Notes: generated by a model not told the origin, from the letters alone. A DNA stretch of 64,000 bases from Trichomonas vaginalis G3 (GCF_026262505.1 NC_067207.1:19250082-19314081), one strand, 5' to 3'. Counted from the stretch's first letter, positions 25,813-35,918 are shown. Translations and numbers: made by a program.

Positions 25813-25833
25813 TGTCACTTTTCTGTCACTTTT
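25813..25833 (+). promoter_or_regulatory. Tandem TGTCACTTTT motifs, M2 left
   Basis: Two copies of TGTCACTTTT, 33 bp before the methyltransferase ATG; three more copies in the same orientation lie at the right end of M2 (50965, 51011, 51037). Confidence 0.4.
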
Positions 25834-25865
25834 CAGGGAAAAAACATTTTTATTATTATATATAA

Positions 25866-26682
25866 ATGAATTTTACAAAACCACCGTTACCGTTCTTTGG
25901 AAATAAGAGTAGATGTAAAGATATTATATTGAGAGAACTTAAGAAACTACCGAATGGTCTAACATTTGTAGATTTGTTCGGTGGAAGTTTCTATATATCC
26001 CATTTATGTCATACAATATTCCCAGACTCAAAGATTATATGCAATGACTTCGACAACTATATGGACCGTCTCAAACATATACCAGACACAAACAATATAT
26101 TGAAAGAGTTAAAAGAAAAGATACCTATAGGTAAGATGGAACGTATACCATTAGATAAGAAAAATATTGTGAGAGAGGTTTTGAAAAAAGCAGAATATAT
26201 AGACTGGGATAGTATATCTGCTAGACTATTATATAGTGGTTCTATAAGAGTTCATGACATTGAAACACTTATGTCAAAATTTTATATCTCAACTATACAA
26301 ATGTTTTCAAAGAGGACATAGAAAATATATTGAGGGTATAGAGTTTGTGAGATGTTATTGGACAGAGTTGTATGAAAAATATAAAGACAAGGAAAATGTT
26401 TTCTTTATAGTGGACCGCCGTTCTATAACACATGGGATTTTCAATACCAAGTAGACTGGACTTTGAGAGACTCTTTAGAAACTTTAGACGTATATACATA
26501 ACCATCCATGCTTTTACTTTACATCCGATAAAAGTGGTTTGGAAACCGTTATGAGATGGTTAGAGGACATACATGACTATGAGTTTATATATGACAAGAT
26601 AGAATATGAGAGAGGTCCTATAAACCGGAGAAAGTGTCACAATAAAGAAATTTTATTAGTAAGTAAATGTGGTTTGAAATAG
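25866..26682 (+). pseudogene. M2 Dam-like adenine methyltransferase, broken
   Basis: Sister of the whole M3 gene at 55948-56766: same start MNFTKPPLPFFGNKS and the DLFGGSF cofactor motif. The gene is broken in a few places. Overlaps the next small gene by 16 bases. Confidence 0.85.
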
Positions 26683-26798
26683 GACTACTTGTTTTAGGTT
26701 TTTTCCATTGTGTCATTTATTTATTTGACGTGGCAGAAAAGTACAGAGAATATGAAGATGAACCAATGCCTGCAAATGTTCAGTATATGTACTCGTAA
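26667..26798 (+). CDS. Small membrane protein (43 aa)
   Basis: MWFEIGLLVLGFFHCVIY forms one membrane segment followed by FDVAEKYREYEDEP, a charged tail. Start overlaps the methyltransferase end. The M3 copy (56751-56882) is the same apart from a Leu/Phe difference. Unknown role. Confidence 0.6.
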   Translation: MWFEIGLLVLGFFHCVIYLFDVAEKYREYEDEPMPANVQYMYS

Positions 26799-26821
26799 GA
26801 GATATTTTTATCTAATATTAA

Positions 26822-27184
26822 ATGGACGCACAGAACTTAGCGAATGCACAGCAACCTGGACAACCAAACCCAGAGAATATTCCAAATGAAGTTAGAATAC
26901 AAACTGCAATGGCAAACTATGGTCAAGTGCCAACAGATGTACAAATGCAAACTGCCATGTCAAATGACGCTGCGTTAGGTTTGCCACCATGGTATGCAAA
27001 TATGAGATGGAAAGAGTTTTATACAAACCCTGAAGTGGGATATAAACAACTTTATGCAGATGACGCGAACACAGGAGTTGACCCAGAATATGTTTTCTAC
27101 CAGAGGAGAAACAGAATGTATGAGCTCCAGTTAAAGAATGCTATGGAACTCAACAGGAAACGTAAGAGACTAGGCGGACATTAG
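26822..27184 (+). CDS. M2 small Gln/Asn-rich protein (120 aa)
   Basis: Starts MDAQNLANAQQPGQPNPE. Two QTAM repeats (VRIQTAMANYGQVPTDVQ, MQTAMSND), then PPWYANMRWKEFYTNPE and a basic end (NRKRKRLGG). Whole here; the M3 copy (56906) is broken. TTTTTATCTA precedes the ATG. Probably a virion core or DNA-binding protein; not recognised. Confidence 0.6.
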   Translation: MDAQNLANAQQPGQPNPENIPNEVRIQTAMANYGQVPTDVQMQTAMSNDAALGLPPWYANMRWKEFYTNPEVGYKQLYADDANTGVDPEYVFYQRRNRMYELQLKNAMELNRKRKRLGGH

Positions 27185-27201
27185 ATTTTTACATATAGTA
27201 A

Positions 27202-27474
27202 ATGGGTTTCTTCAGTAGTATTGGAAACTTCTTCAGAAGAGTTGGAAGAGGTATATGGAATGGAATAAAAACCGTAGGAAGAGGAATTTGGAACGGAGTC
27301 AAAAATATTGGTAAAAGGGTAGGTCAGTTTGTTGGTATTATACCTAAAGACCCTGAACCAGAAGAACAAGCTCCTGTTATACAACAGCCTGAACCTGCAC
27401 CACAGTCTAGTTGGCAACCAAATCCAACACCACAACCGGTATATTTAAAAAATTATATTTTTACCGTTCGATAG
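27202..27474 (+). CDS. M2 amphipathic membrane-active-type protein (90 aa)
   Basis: MGFFSSIGNFFRRVGRG, then two near-identical 11-residue units (VGRGIWNGIKT, VGRGIWNGVKN), a basic KRVGQF, and a Pro/Gln-rich tail. The N-terminal region is a strongly cationic amphipathic helix, the type seen in membrane-lytic capsid proteins such as adenovirus pVI (analogy only). The 3' end overlaps the convergent gene. The M3 copy (57286) is broken. Confidence 0.55.
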   Translation: MGFFSSIGNFFRRVGRGIWNGIKTVGRGIWNGVKNIGKRVGQFVGIIPKDPEPEEQAPVIQQPEPAPQSSWQPNPTPQPVYLKNYIFTVR

Positions 27475-28296
27475 TAGTTGTATATGAAACTAAGTTCTAA
27501 GTAAAACGCATGGTATAATGGAATTATTCTTTTTCTTCCATCTGTAGTAAACCATACTTGAAAGTCTGAAATACTTCCACTTGGTGGTTCGTATAACTTT
27601 GTAGGTTTTTCGTAAAAGTCATTTGCCAAGCATAAGAAAGAGTTTTGGGCGCCAGAAAATGAAGCATGAACAATAATAGCATCTTGGTCGAAAACATTTT
27701 CATATGTTCCATTAGGTTTTCGACTTCATAAAAGTCTGGGTGTACTGGATATTGCTGCAGGCTGATTTAACATCCTCATAAATCTATACCATGCCAAGTG
27801 TTATATTTTGTAGAAATATAAACGTTTTCTCCAAGGTCTTCTATTCTATTGATTTTAACAGTTGCATTTTTCCTGTCATAAATAATATCGAGATGGTATT
27901 CTCCCTCGTCAATGTTATACTGTTTGCATATTCGATATAGATATCGTTATTTTTTCTTGAAAAGCTTGAAGAGTTGTTTCTAAGTTTACAAGCAAACTAA
28001 CTTGTAAAAGTTTTCCCTGTTCAAATTTCTCATACATACGTTTTTCTTTGTTATAGTATCGAACTTCAAAACCGACCGTAAATGGGAAACCATGTATGGC
28101 TTCTGAAATGAACTTCATTCTACGAAAGCCAATAGCTTTGTGACAGATGGGTCTCTTAACCATCTTAATGGTAGTCAAAACGATAGCCTTCATGCTTTAC
28201 GGTCTCTGTCTCAAACTTTTGACCGACATTAGTAAAAAGTTCATCTAATGGTTTAGTTGTAGCAACTCTTGAATTTTCTTTTTCTATTGAAAGCAT
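27453..28296 (-). pseudogene. M2 structural candidate, broken
   Basis: Same family as the gene at 32219: ATTKPLDELFTNVGQKFE against ADTKPLDYIFTNAGRTIS, and EAIHGFPFTVGFEVRYY. The C-terminal half has VWFTTDGRK-type and FYLELSF segments. About 280 codons, broken. Shares an 18-20 bp divergent promoter with the fibre gene. Confidence 0.6.
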
Positions 28297-28315
28297 ATTT
28301 TTATCTAGAATAAAA
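28297..28315. promoter_or_regulatory. Compact divergent promoter
   Basis: 19 bp between opposing start codons, ATTTTTATCTAGAATAAAA, with TTTTTAT/TTTTATT-like motifs readable in both directions. M3 has the equivalent at 58386-58403. Confidence 0.5.
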
Positions 28316-29646
28316 ATGTCGAAAGATATTGCTTCCATAAGAGAAATACAACACAACCGACAACTCATTATGCAAGCTCTAAATAAGAACACAACAAACT
28401 TTCAAACTATTCTAAGATATCTGAGTCATTGAAAGAAGGAAACTTAAAACTGACATTAAACCCAATGACAGATGAGTTTCTATTTCAAGACAAGAAGAAA
28501 CAATACTGTCTGTATAAATCCAACAAAAGGAACTTTAAACGAGAAACCTATAAATGAACTTCTTTTGAAAACAGATGTTGACAACAAAGCTGACAAAGAA
28601 TATGTAGACGATGCAATAGCAAAAGAAGAAGAAAGAGCTAACAATGCTTATGCAACAAAAGAACATACTCATCCTGAACTAGCAGACAAAACATATGTTG
28701 ACAATAAAATGTCAAGTGAAGTGACAAGAGCTGAAAACGAATATTCTAAAAAGACTCATACACATTATATTAACCAAATACCAAGTCTTAAGGAAACATT
28801 AGAGACAAAAGCAGATAAGACTCATACACATTCGATATCTGAAATAACAGACTTACAAGAAACCTTAAACAGGAAAAGTGCCGTTGGACATACACATTCT
28901 ATATCTGAAATAACAGACTTAAACGTTAGCCTTGAAAAGAAAGCAGACAAGAACCATACACATGATTTCTTCACAACTGTTGCTATAGAAAGTATTGAAG
29001 GAACGGTTGAAGAAACTGGTGGGGATGCATTATATTGTAAACCTCCTAACTTTCCACAAGGTTTAACATCGGATGACGACATAACGACGATGAGAAACAT
29101 TAGATGTAAAGATGTTTATGTCATGAAGGATGAACATAATATTAAATTCACTGCTCAAGATTTATATGACAAGAAAGCAGACAAAACAGAGCTTCAAACA
29201 TTAAAGACAGAAATACTTCAAACATTATATCCTATAGGCTCTATTTATACGTCAATGAACTCTACCAGACCAGAAACAGTTCTGGGTTTTGGAACTTGGA
29301 CTCAAATAGTCGACAGGTTTTTGTATTGTGCAAACTCTTCAAAGGAAACAGGTGGAAGTAAAACGATTTTCAGGTGAAAATTTACCTGCACACAGTCACT
29401 ACATAGATTTAAGTACATCTCAAGCAGGTTGGCATAAGCATAGATATTGGGATTGGTCAGCAATGACAAAAGGTAAAGGATATGATGTTAAAGACAACGT
29501 TAAGTTTGCTATAAATTGTTACTGGAGTAACACTGAGGGAGGAGGAAACCATACACATCACGTTTCAGGATATACGCAAACAACGGACAAGTAAAGACTA
29601 CATGCCACCTTACATGACAGTTTACGCATGGTATAGAAATGCTTAG
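28316..29646 (+). pseudogene. M2 collar-type fibre, broken
   Basis: N-terminal part and end of the collar domain match the M3 fibre at 58404. The middle differs: repeats HTHSISEITDLQETL and a segment ELQTLKTEILQTLYPIGSIY that is closer to the M1 fibre than to M3. Contains KADKxYV coiled rod repeats and HxH motifs. Broken in a few places. Confidence 0.75.
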
Positions 29647-30597
29647 TCGTCATTTTTCAAACTTCTTTAGCATATTCGTCAGGAGTTGTTTTATTTTGTT
29701 AGGAAACTGTCTTTGAAAGTATCACCTTGAACTTTGACAAGTTGAAACGAGGTCTGGCAATAGTAGTTTATCTTCTGCTTGCAGTCTGTACATTTTGCCA
29801 TGTTTGCCTAAAACTTTCATAATATTCTCTTGTATACTTTCTTCTATTTTTACGAACACGAATGTGAGTACCTGTCGGTTCCCATTGTTGTCATAGTCAA
29901 TAGTATTTTCATATGGGTCGCGTTTAGGTATTTCTATTTTACTTGTCACCTTTCTGAAGTTTGAAGCCCGGCATTCTTTCTTGTTTGTCTCTTTTGACTA
30001 AATTATTAAATATATAGTCTTTCTCTAAGTCAGGGTTGTTTTTCATTTCTTCGGGGAGTGGTTTCCCAAAACCTTTTTGTTTACGGCTATTGTAAATATT
30101 TAAAACTTGTCTCATCTTTGCCATGGAGAAGTGTCTATATTTGTCGTCATATGACATTTCATTTGCTTCACCACCTTGTGGTTGGTTTAAGTCTCTTAAC
30201 ATTTTTATACAACCGTCAATGACACCAAGAGCAGAATGGTTTTGGTCGACAATGAAATATTGGTTTACATTTTTTGAACGCAGATAGTTTTTTACATCAT
30301 CTGATTTGAAAGAACTTTCACAGTCAGATGTCAGTTTTGTTGGATGGTATTTGTCAACGAATATTGTCAAAGCTGCTAAGATATCTAAAATATTTTTGGA
30401 CCATAATGGTATGGCTTCACAGTATCTTGTGTTTTGACCGACAAATATTAGCCAGTATGGTGGTCCATCTGTTCTAACTCTCGAATGTTTTCCAAGATAT
30501 CCATAAACCAAGCATTTGGTGTTGAACTAAAGATTTTTATCATGAGTGCTTTTTTTGTCGCTTTAGAAACATAGGGGTCCTTGTTTGGATTCGTCAT
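29643..30597 (-). pseudogene. M2 rve-type integrase, broken
   Basis: About 315 codons starting MTNPNKDPYVSK at 30597. Core motifs: LTSDCESSF, then DQNHSALGVIDGCIKMLRD 35 residues later. C-terminal strands KIEIPKRDPYENTIDYDNNG. Sister of the M3 gene at 59552-60510 and distantly related to the M1 integrase. Broken. Confidence 0.85.
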
Positions 30598-30614
30598 TTT
30601 TTATCCTATAAGAA
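30598..30614. promoter_or_regulatory. 17-bp divergent promoter
   Basis: TTTTATCCTATAAGAAA-type spacer between the integrase start (minus) and the next gene (plus). Same layout in M3 (60511-60527). Confidence 0.5.
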
Positions 30615-31015
30615 ATGGGTTTATTTGGCGCATTAGCAGGAGTTGCATCCAGATTTTTGCCCGCAGTGGGAACAATAGCCAGAGGTGTATTTGGAGTTGG
30701 AAGGAAGATTTTGAGTACATTAGGTATACTTAAAGAGAAAGCACAACCTATTATACAAACTGTACAGAAAGGTTGGATGTAGCACGAGATGCAACAAATC
30801 TTATTCCAAATCCTGAAACAAGAGGAAAAGTTCAAGGATGGATGGACAATGTAGGAAGACAAGCAGGAAACTATTATAACAAAGCAAATGACTACTATAA
30901 CCAAGCAGGACACTATATGGACCAAGGTGAAAGATTCTTTAACAGAGGATATAACCATGCACAACAGTGGGTAAACAATAACCAACCTCAACCGCCTCAA
31001 ACGTGGGGAATGTAA
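30615..31015 (+). pseudogene. M2 Gly-rich/amphipathic virion-like protein, broken
   Basis: Sister of the whole 133-residue M3 protein at 60528. N-terminus MGLFGALAGVASRFLPAVG is hydrophobic and Gly/Ala-rich; the C-terminal half is Asn/Tyr/Gln-rich. Broken. Confidence 0.6.
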
Positions 31016-31034
31016 AGTTTTTTACTGAGATGAA

Positions 31035-31187
31035 ATGAACAATACAGCATTGAGACAAATGGGTTCAAGATGGATTTGTCGACTTCCAGCAGTTACACAA
31101 CGTGTTTGTCAAGTTCTTCCTATACCTCAGGAAGTTTTAGACCGACTTAAAAAACAACAACAACCAGTTGAAAACAAACCAAACTAA
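31035..31187 (+). CDS. Small protein (50 aa)
   Basis: MNNTALRQMGSRWICRLPAV and a PIPQEVLDRLKKQQQ tail. Preceded by TTTTTTACTGAGATGAA, the identical leader used by the next gene. M3 has a 49-residue version (60949-61098). Unknown. Confidence 0.55.
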   Translation: MNNTALRQMGSRWICRLPAVTQRVCQVLPIPQEVLDRLKKQQQPVENKPN

Positions 31188-31205
31188 ATTTTTTACTGAG
31201 ATGAA

Positions 31206-31782
31206 ATGACCGAAGAAGTTGAAACGGTAGATTTGACACCACAAACAAAAAGTTCAGAACCATTGTCAAAACCCGTCAAAGAACTTACAGATGAAGAGAA
31301 AAATTCAATAATAGAAAGTGCCAGGTCTGGAAATACAAACCCTAACTACAAAGTCACTTTTCATAAAAATGGAACGGCAAGTATCTCAAAAAAGAAACAG
31401 ACTCTCACAAATAAAATATTGAAGTCTGAAGGCTTTCGAGACAACAGATGGAAAAGTTTACTTCACTGACCAACAGTTCATTATAGAACATCTCATTGAC
31501 TTAGAGTCGAAATATTCTAAACTTTACAAAACACACAAAAAGTTGAAAGGAAAACAAAAACAAATGGCATATGATATTTATGAAGATGTTGACGACACAA
31601 CTGTTCCTGCAAGTGAAGTAAAGTCAGAGGAACCGAAAAGTGACGAAAAACCGATAGAAAGAGAAAAACCAAAAACTGAAGATAAACCAAAACCAAAGTT
31701 TAGTTTGGAAACTAAACCAAGTCAACCTTCATTAGCTGGTATGGGTTGGCGTCAAAGACTTATGGCAGCAGGCGTTATGTAA
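31206..31782 (+). pseudogene. M2 small-domain/coiled-coil protein, broken
   Basis: Starts MTEEVETVDLTPQTKSS. Holds the small domain (EEKNSIIESARSGNTNPNY, KNGTASISKKKQTL) related to 4642 and 7014 in M1, then a coiled coil (DLESKYSKLY, HKKLKGKQKQMA) and a Pro/Lys/Glu tail ending MGWRQRLMAAGVM. About 190 codons. Broken. Confidence 0.55.
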
Positions 31783-31819
31783 AGTAAAGAAAAAAATAAT
31801 TTTTTTATTTTTTATAAAA

Positions 31820-32071
31820 ATGCCCCCATATAGAATGGATAGAAAATCTGCTAGAATAAAAGCAGAGTTACAAAGATATGGTTGGAGAGTTTCGAAGAAG
31901 TTTAAATATAGGAAGGGAAGACCCATAAAAGTCTATGACAAATTGTCTGGTCTTCGCTACGAAATGGATTTGGAAACAGCACGTGCCAATTATCCAAACA
32001 GACTAGAGAGGTTAGAAGAAGAACGTCTTATGAACATGCCTTTCGATGTTAGTGAACATTGCATGAAATAA
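31820..32071 (+). CDS. Small basic protein (83 aa)
   Basis: MPPYRMDRKSARIKAELQRY, then KFKYRKGRPIKVYDKLSG, highly basic, suggesting nucleic-acid binding. M3 copy at 61733-61978 has the same body and a different last few residues. Unknown family. Confidence 0.6.
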   Translation: MPPYRMDRKSARIKAELQRYGWRVSKKFKYRKGRPIKVYDKLSGLRYEMDLETARANYPNRLERLEEERLMNMPFDVSEHCMK

Positions 32072-32113
32072 AAATTTATTTTTAAAAAGTGACATTTTTT
32101 AATTTTATTTGAA

Positions 32114-32218
32114 ATGTACGCTGAGTTTGTTGGAGAAGACCGTTGGGAAACTTGTTTGTTAGATGAGAAATATGAAATGGCATACCATTTTAAAACAATA
32201 TATTTTTACATATATTAA
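32114..32218 (+). CDS. Mini-ORF (34 aa)
   Basis: MYAEFVGEDRWETCLLDEKY onward; its stop directly abuts the next ATG (TAAATG). Preserved in M3 (62027-62131) with one substitution, so possibly real. Confidence 0.4.
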   Translation: MYAEFVGEDRWETCLLDEKYEMAYHFKTIYFYIY

Positions 32219-33080
32219 ATGCTTCAGGTTGAAAAACAAAGAACAAAAGTAGCAGATACAAAACCGTTAGACTATATCTTTACAAATGCTGGTAGGACTA
32301 TTTCAGATGAAGAAATTTCATCCCGAGTATACAGGTTTGACTATCCAATTCGTTGGCTTCAAAGTCCTTCAGATGCAAAGGCAATAGGATTTAGAAGAGT
32401 TTTGTTTTCAAATAGAACTAACGCATTTATGTTCGCAGTATATTTTCATGGCAGTATAAAGGTTCTGATGGTCTAATAGACAAATTTGACGAAATGAGAA
32501 TCTTTACAGTTCGTTCAGACGAAAGTCTTGAGAAAACTCTAAATGACTTTCAAACTCAAATGAACAAATATTATTGGGAATTTCAAGAAAAATACGACTC
32601 TTTACTAAATGGAACATACTATCTGAAACTAGAATATGACAAGATGAACTCCACCGTTTCATTTCAAAAGATTGAAATTAACCCTCCAAGAGATACAGAG
32701 TTTTTATTTGGAAAGTAGACAAACGTTCTTGGGCACAATTTCTTCGGTTACTAAACCAGAACGAAACCATTACCACCAGATGGTCCATTTAAATTTATAC
32801 TTCCACCAGCAGATTTGACAGTTTATAGAAACGTGTTTGACCCTCAAAATGTTATGTGTCATGCAAGTTTCAGTTCAAGCAACAATAGTTTTTCTATGTA
32901 TTGGTAAGGACTTTTATGACTTTGCTTCTAAATTCTACGAACCACCTAGTAACAGTTTCTCTGACTTTCAAGTTTGGTTCACAACAAATGGTGTGCAACA
33001 TATTATTCCATTGTACTATGACTTTTATCTCGAATTGTCCTTTCATATATAACTACGGAAAAGTGCTGAAAAAGTATTGA
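32219..33080 (+). pseudogene. M2 structural candidate, second paralogue, broken
   Basis: About 285 codons. Shares PLDYIFTNAG, DYPIRWLQSPSDAKAIGFRR, VWFTTNGVQHIIPLYYDF with the 27453 gene, so the element has two paralogues on opposite strands. Distant match to the M1 gene at 22807. Broken. Confidence 0.6.
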
Positions 33081-33101
33081 AAAATAATGTTTATGTTAGC
33101 A

Positions 33102-33115
33102 TGTTAGATCTAACA
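33102..33115. repeat. AGATCT palindrome TGTTAGATCTAACA
   Basis: Perfect 14-bp palindrome after the 33080 stop; the M3 equivalent is at 63014-63027. Confidence 0.8.
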
Positions 33116-33218
33116 CGTTTTCTAACCACTTTTCTAACATCGTAGAAAACTCATGAAAACAATTTATTTTTTGACACTTTCACAAAAAACATAAAAAAGT
33201 GAAGTTAAAATGAGATGT

Positions 33219-33584
33219 TTACTGAAACTGGTTGGATGTCGCCTTCACAGGTTATGTAGAACGGCTGACCCGAGAAGTGAAGGAGACCCTTGAGAATTTG
33301 TATAATTCGTGGAATTGGACTCTCTCTGTTTGGAAGTAGTATCCAAGGACGCTTGGCAAAGAACTTTATAATGGCTTCCTTCTTGCTTGCTTTATGTCGT
33401 CGTAGGCTGTCCCGTCTGGTACCTCAATTGGAATTCCAGTCGAAGTCTCGAGATTCAAGGCAGCCCTTCCAGAAATAGTGGTGAACTTGACCTTGGGCTT
33501 CATGACCTTGCGCAAGTAGTCTTTTACGCAGTCGTTAAGTTCAATTAGGTAAATTGCCTCGTCGGTAGGTTCGACCTCGACCAT
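33219..33584 (-). pseudogene. M2 small protein, broken
   Basis: Starts MVEVEPTDEAIYLIELND; contains KVMKPKVKFTTISG, LETSTGIPIEVPDGT and a C-terminal RPWILLPNRESPIPRIIQI. The M3 sister is at 63130-63505. Broken. Divergent from the Pro-rich gene at 34005 across a minisatellite. Unknown. Confidence 0.5.
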
Positions 33585-33591
33585 TGCTACT

Positions 33592-33958
33592 GTCAGTAAA
33601 AGTACTGCTACTGTCAGAAAAAGTACTGCTACTGTCAGAAAAAGTACTGCTACTGTCAGTAAAAGTACTGCTACTGTCAGTAAAAGTACTGCTACTGTCA
33701 GTAAAAGTACTGCTACTGTCAGTAAAAAGGAAAATTTGAGAGGGTTTTCGACGATAAAGTACTGCTACTGTCAGTAAAAGTACTGCTACTGTCAGTAAAA
33801 GTACTGCTACTGTCAGTAAAAGTACTGCTACTGTCAGTAAAAGTACTGCTACTGTCAGAAAAAGTACTGCTACTGTCAGAAAAAGTACTGCTACTGTCAG
33901 TAAAAGTACTGCTACTGTCAGTAAAAGTACTGCTACTGTCAGTAGCAGTACTGCTAGT
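33592..33958. repeat. 21-bp minisatellite (AGTACTGCTACTGTCAGTAAA)
   Basis: About 16 units of 21 bp with T/A variation, interrupted once near 33725-33755. Lies between two divergent genes. In M3 the same place holds an unrelated 22-bp array (63506-63785). Confidence 0.9.
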
Positions 33959-34004
33959 AGCAGAGATTTTTATCGTTGTGGTCCGACGGTTAAGCCACAA
34001 ACGA

Positions 34005-34333
34005 ATGTCCCACGTCCCACCAACCCAGTCCATTCCCAAACCAGAGGAACCTAAAGCACCAGCCCCTGCACCTCAGTTCCAGCAAGTACCTCCGAATTTC
34101 TACCAATTTCCACCTCAAGGTTACTACCCACCACAAGGCTTCCCGAACTACCCTCTTCAGCCTATGCCTTACTTCCCAACCCTTGGATGTTCCAGCAAGC
34201 TCCACCCCAGCAATTCCAATCTCAATCCAAATCGAAGAGAGACCAAGAGTTCGAAGAAGGTCTGAACCGCTTACGCAAAGAGTATGCTACAGCTCCAATT
34301 GAGAGAAAGTTGTTCCCGGACCAAAAAATATAA
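34005..34333 (+). pseudogene. M2 Pro/Gln/Tyr-rich protein, broken
   Basis: MSHVPPTQSIPKPEEPKAPA, then PPNFYQFPPQGYYPPQGFPN repeats, and a charged end RKEYATAPIERKLFPDQKI. Broken. M3 has the 5' part (63797 to window end). Possibly a disordered virion protein. Confidence 0.5.
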
Positions 34334-34385
34334 TTTAGGTGAAGAGGTTAGATCTAACCTCTTTTTTCACCTGTTTTCTCACCCT
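34334..34385. repeat. AGATCT palindrome repeat, TTA/TAA type
   Basis: GGTTAGATCTAACC at 34346-34359 with AGGTGAAGA before and TTTTTTCACC after. Confidence 0.8.
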
Positions 34386-34423
34386 CATGACTTTGTCATG
34401 ACTTCTTCGTAAACTAAACGTAA

Positions 34424-34658
34424 ATGTTTTGTGAAGAATATAGCAACCGCCGGAATTCAGACGGTTGCTTTTTATACAAAATTCATGCAGGAAATTCTTG
34501 AGTTTTGGTTGAAAGAATACGGTGGAGCCAAAAGTGGCTCGACCTCAAAACAAGCATTTTCTGAGCTTACAAAGGGTGTTATGAATGAATTCAAATGTAT
34601 TTACATACATCCTGACCTCGTTCATTTTGTTGCTGAATTCAGCAAAAATATAATTTAG
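34424..34658 (+). pseudogene. KilA-N-like fragment
   Basis: Gives EYGGAKSGSTSKQAFSEL and CIYIHPDLVHFVAEFS, the second half of a KilA-N domain (YIHPDL). Too short for a full gene, without a clear ATG start. Bounded by palindromes on both sides. Confidence 0.45.
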
Positions 34659-35288
34659 GTGAAGAGGTTAGATCTCACCCGTTTTTTCACCTGTTTTCTC
34701 ACCTCATGAATTTTCATGATTTCATCGTAAATGTTTTGTCAAGACTTCTTCGTAAATGTTTTGTCAAACATGAACGTACATGTTTTGTCAAACATGAACG
34801 TACATGCTTTGTCAAACATGAACGTACATGCTTTGTCAAGACTTCATCGTATATGCTTTGTCAAGACTTCTTCGTAAATGTTTTGTCAAACATGAACGTA
34901 TATGCTTTGTCAAACATGAACGTAAATGTTTTGTCAAAACTTCATCGTAATGAGCGTAAATCAGACAAAAATATAATTTAGGTGAAGAGGTGAGATCTCA
35001 CCTGTTTTTTCACCTCTTTTTTCACCCTCTTGAATTTGTCATGACTTCTTCGTAAATGTTTTGTCAAGACTTCTTCGTAAATGTTTTGTCAAGACTTCTT
35101 CGTAAATGTTTTGTCATGACTTCTTCGTAATGAGCGTAAATGACCCAAAAATAATGTTTAGGGTAGATGGTTAGATCTAACCTCATTTCTACCCTCATTT
35201 CTACCCTCATGAATTTGTCATGAATTTTCATGAATTTCCTTAAGATAGAAAAAATAAAATTAGTTTTATTTTTATTTATTTTTTTATT
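34659..35288. repeat. 25-bp minisatellite and palindromes, block 1
   Basis: Palindromes at 34666-34679 (hybrid arms GGTTA/TCACC), 34989-35002 and 35169-35182. Between them are 25-bp units (CTTCGTAAATGTTTTGTCAA) and AACATGAACGTA variants. Ends in the cassette leader before 35289. No gene seen. Confidence 0.85.
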
Positions 35289-35918
35289 TTGTATGTAAAG
35301 ACATATATGTCAAACATTGAGTTTGAAACAGTTAAAAAGATAGACAATGACACCAAATTGGTTAGAATAGGTGATTTAAACGTAAGATACTCAAAGAAAT
35401 ACAACAAATATTCTTTGTCAGACATTATATCTCCATCTGGAAAGAAAACAAAGGACTGGGTTAGAATTGCTTCTAGTCAGAAAATTTTGACAAGAAATCC
35501 TGAGCTCATGATATCGGTAGCATTTCATGGAACAAGAGCATATCTTATAGACAAAAGTCTTATACCAATAGTTTTGTTATGGTTAGACCCGGTTGTTGGA
35601 TATAACTTCATAACATATGGTTCATTCGATACGGAACGTTGCAGTGAAGGCTTACTTTACATCGTTCAGAAACCGAAGGACTTCAACACAAAAAGATATA
35701 AGATAGGAAGAACATATAATATAACTCTAAGATATGACTCTACAGTCAATAGAGTCAAGGTTGTGTTCGTTAATGATATGAGAGCTGCAGAAACAGAACT
35801 GCTTGAAGTTTTTGAGAAAATGTATGGTGCTCCCACGAAAGGTAAAGAAACGTTTGAAGTAGATGAGATAGATAAAGCTATAAAATTATTTGACGAAGTT
35901 GCTGAAAAATACATGTAA
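35289..35918 (+). CDS. M2 KilA-N plus T5orf172 protein
   Basis: 209 codons, whole, differing from the M1 protein at 14057 at about five positions (for example R16K, Q147L). Same KilA-N and GIY-YIG-like modules. Leader CCTTAAGATAGAAAAAATAA ... TTTTGTATGTAAAGAC shared with other cassette genes. Being whole within a mostly broken element suggests recent arrival or ongoing selection. Confidence 0.85.
   Translation: MYVKTYMSNIEFETVKKIDNDTKLVRIGDLNVRYSKKYNKYSLSDIISPSGKKTKDWVRIASSQKILTRNPELMISVAFHGTRAYLIDKSLIPIVLLWLDPVVGYNFITYGSFDTERCSEGLLYIVQKPKDFNTKRYKIGRTYNITLRYDSTVNRVKVVFVNDMRAAETELLEVFEKMYGAPTKGKETFEVDEIDKAIKLFDEVAEKYM

Noticed and set aside
33719-34039. Ser/Thr-rich protein (SSTFTD repeats)
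   Set aside because: Translation of the 21-bp minisatellite; the frame has no independent support and the sister element has an unrelated repeat there.
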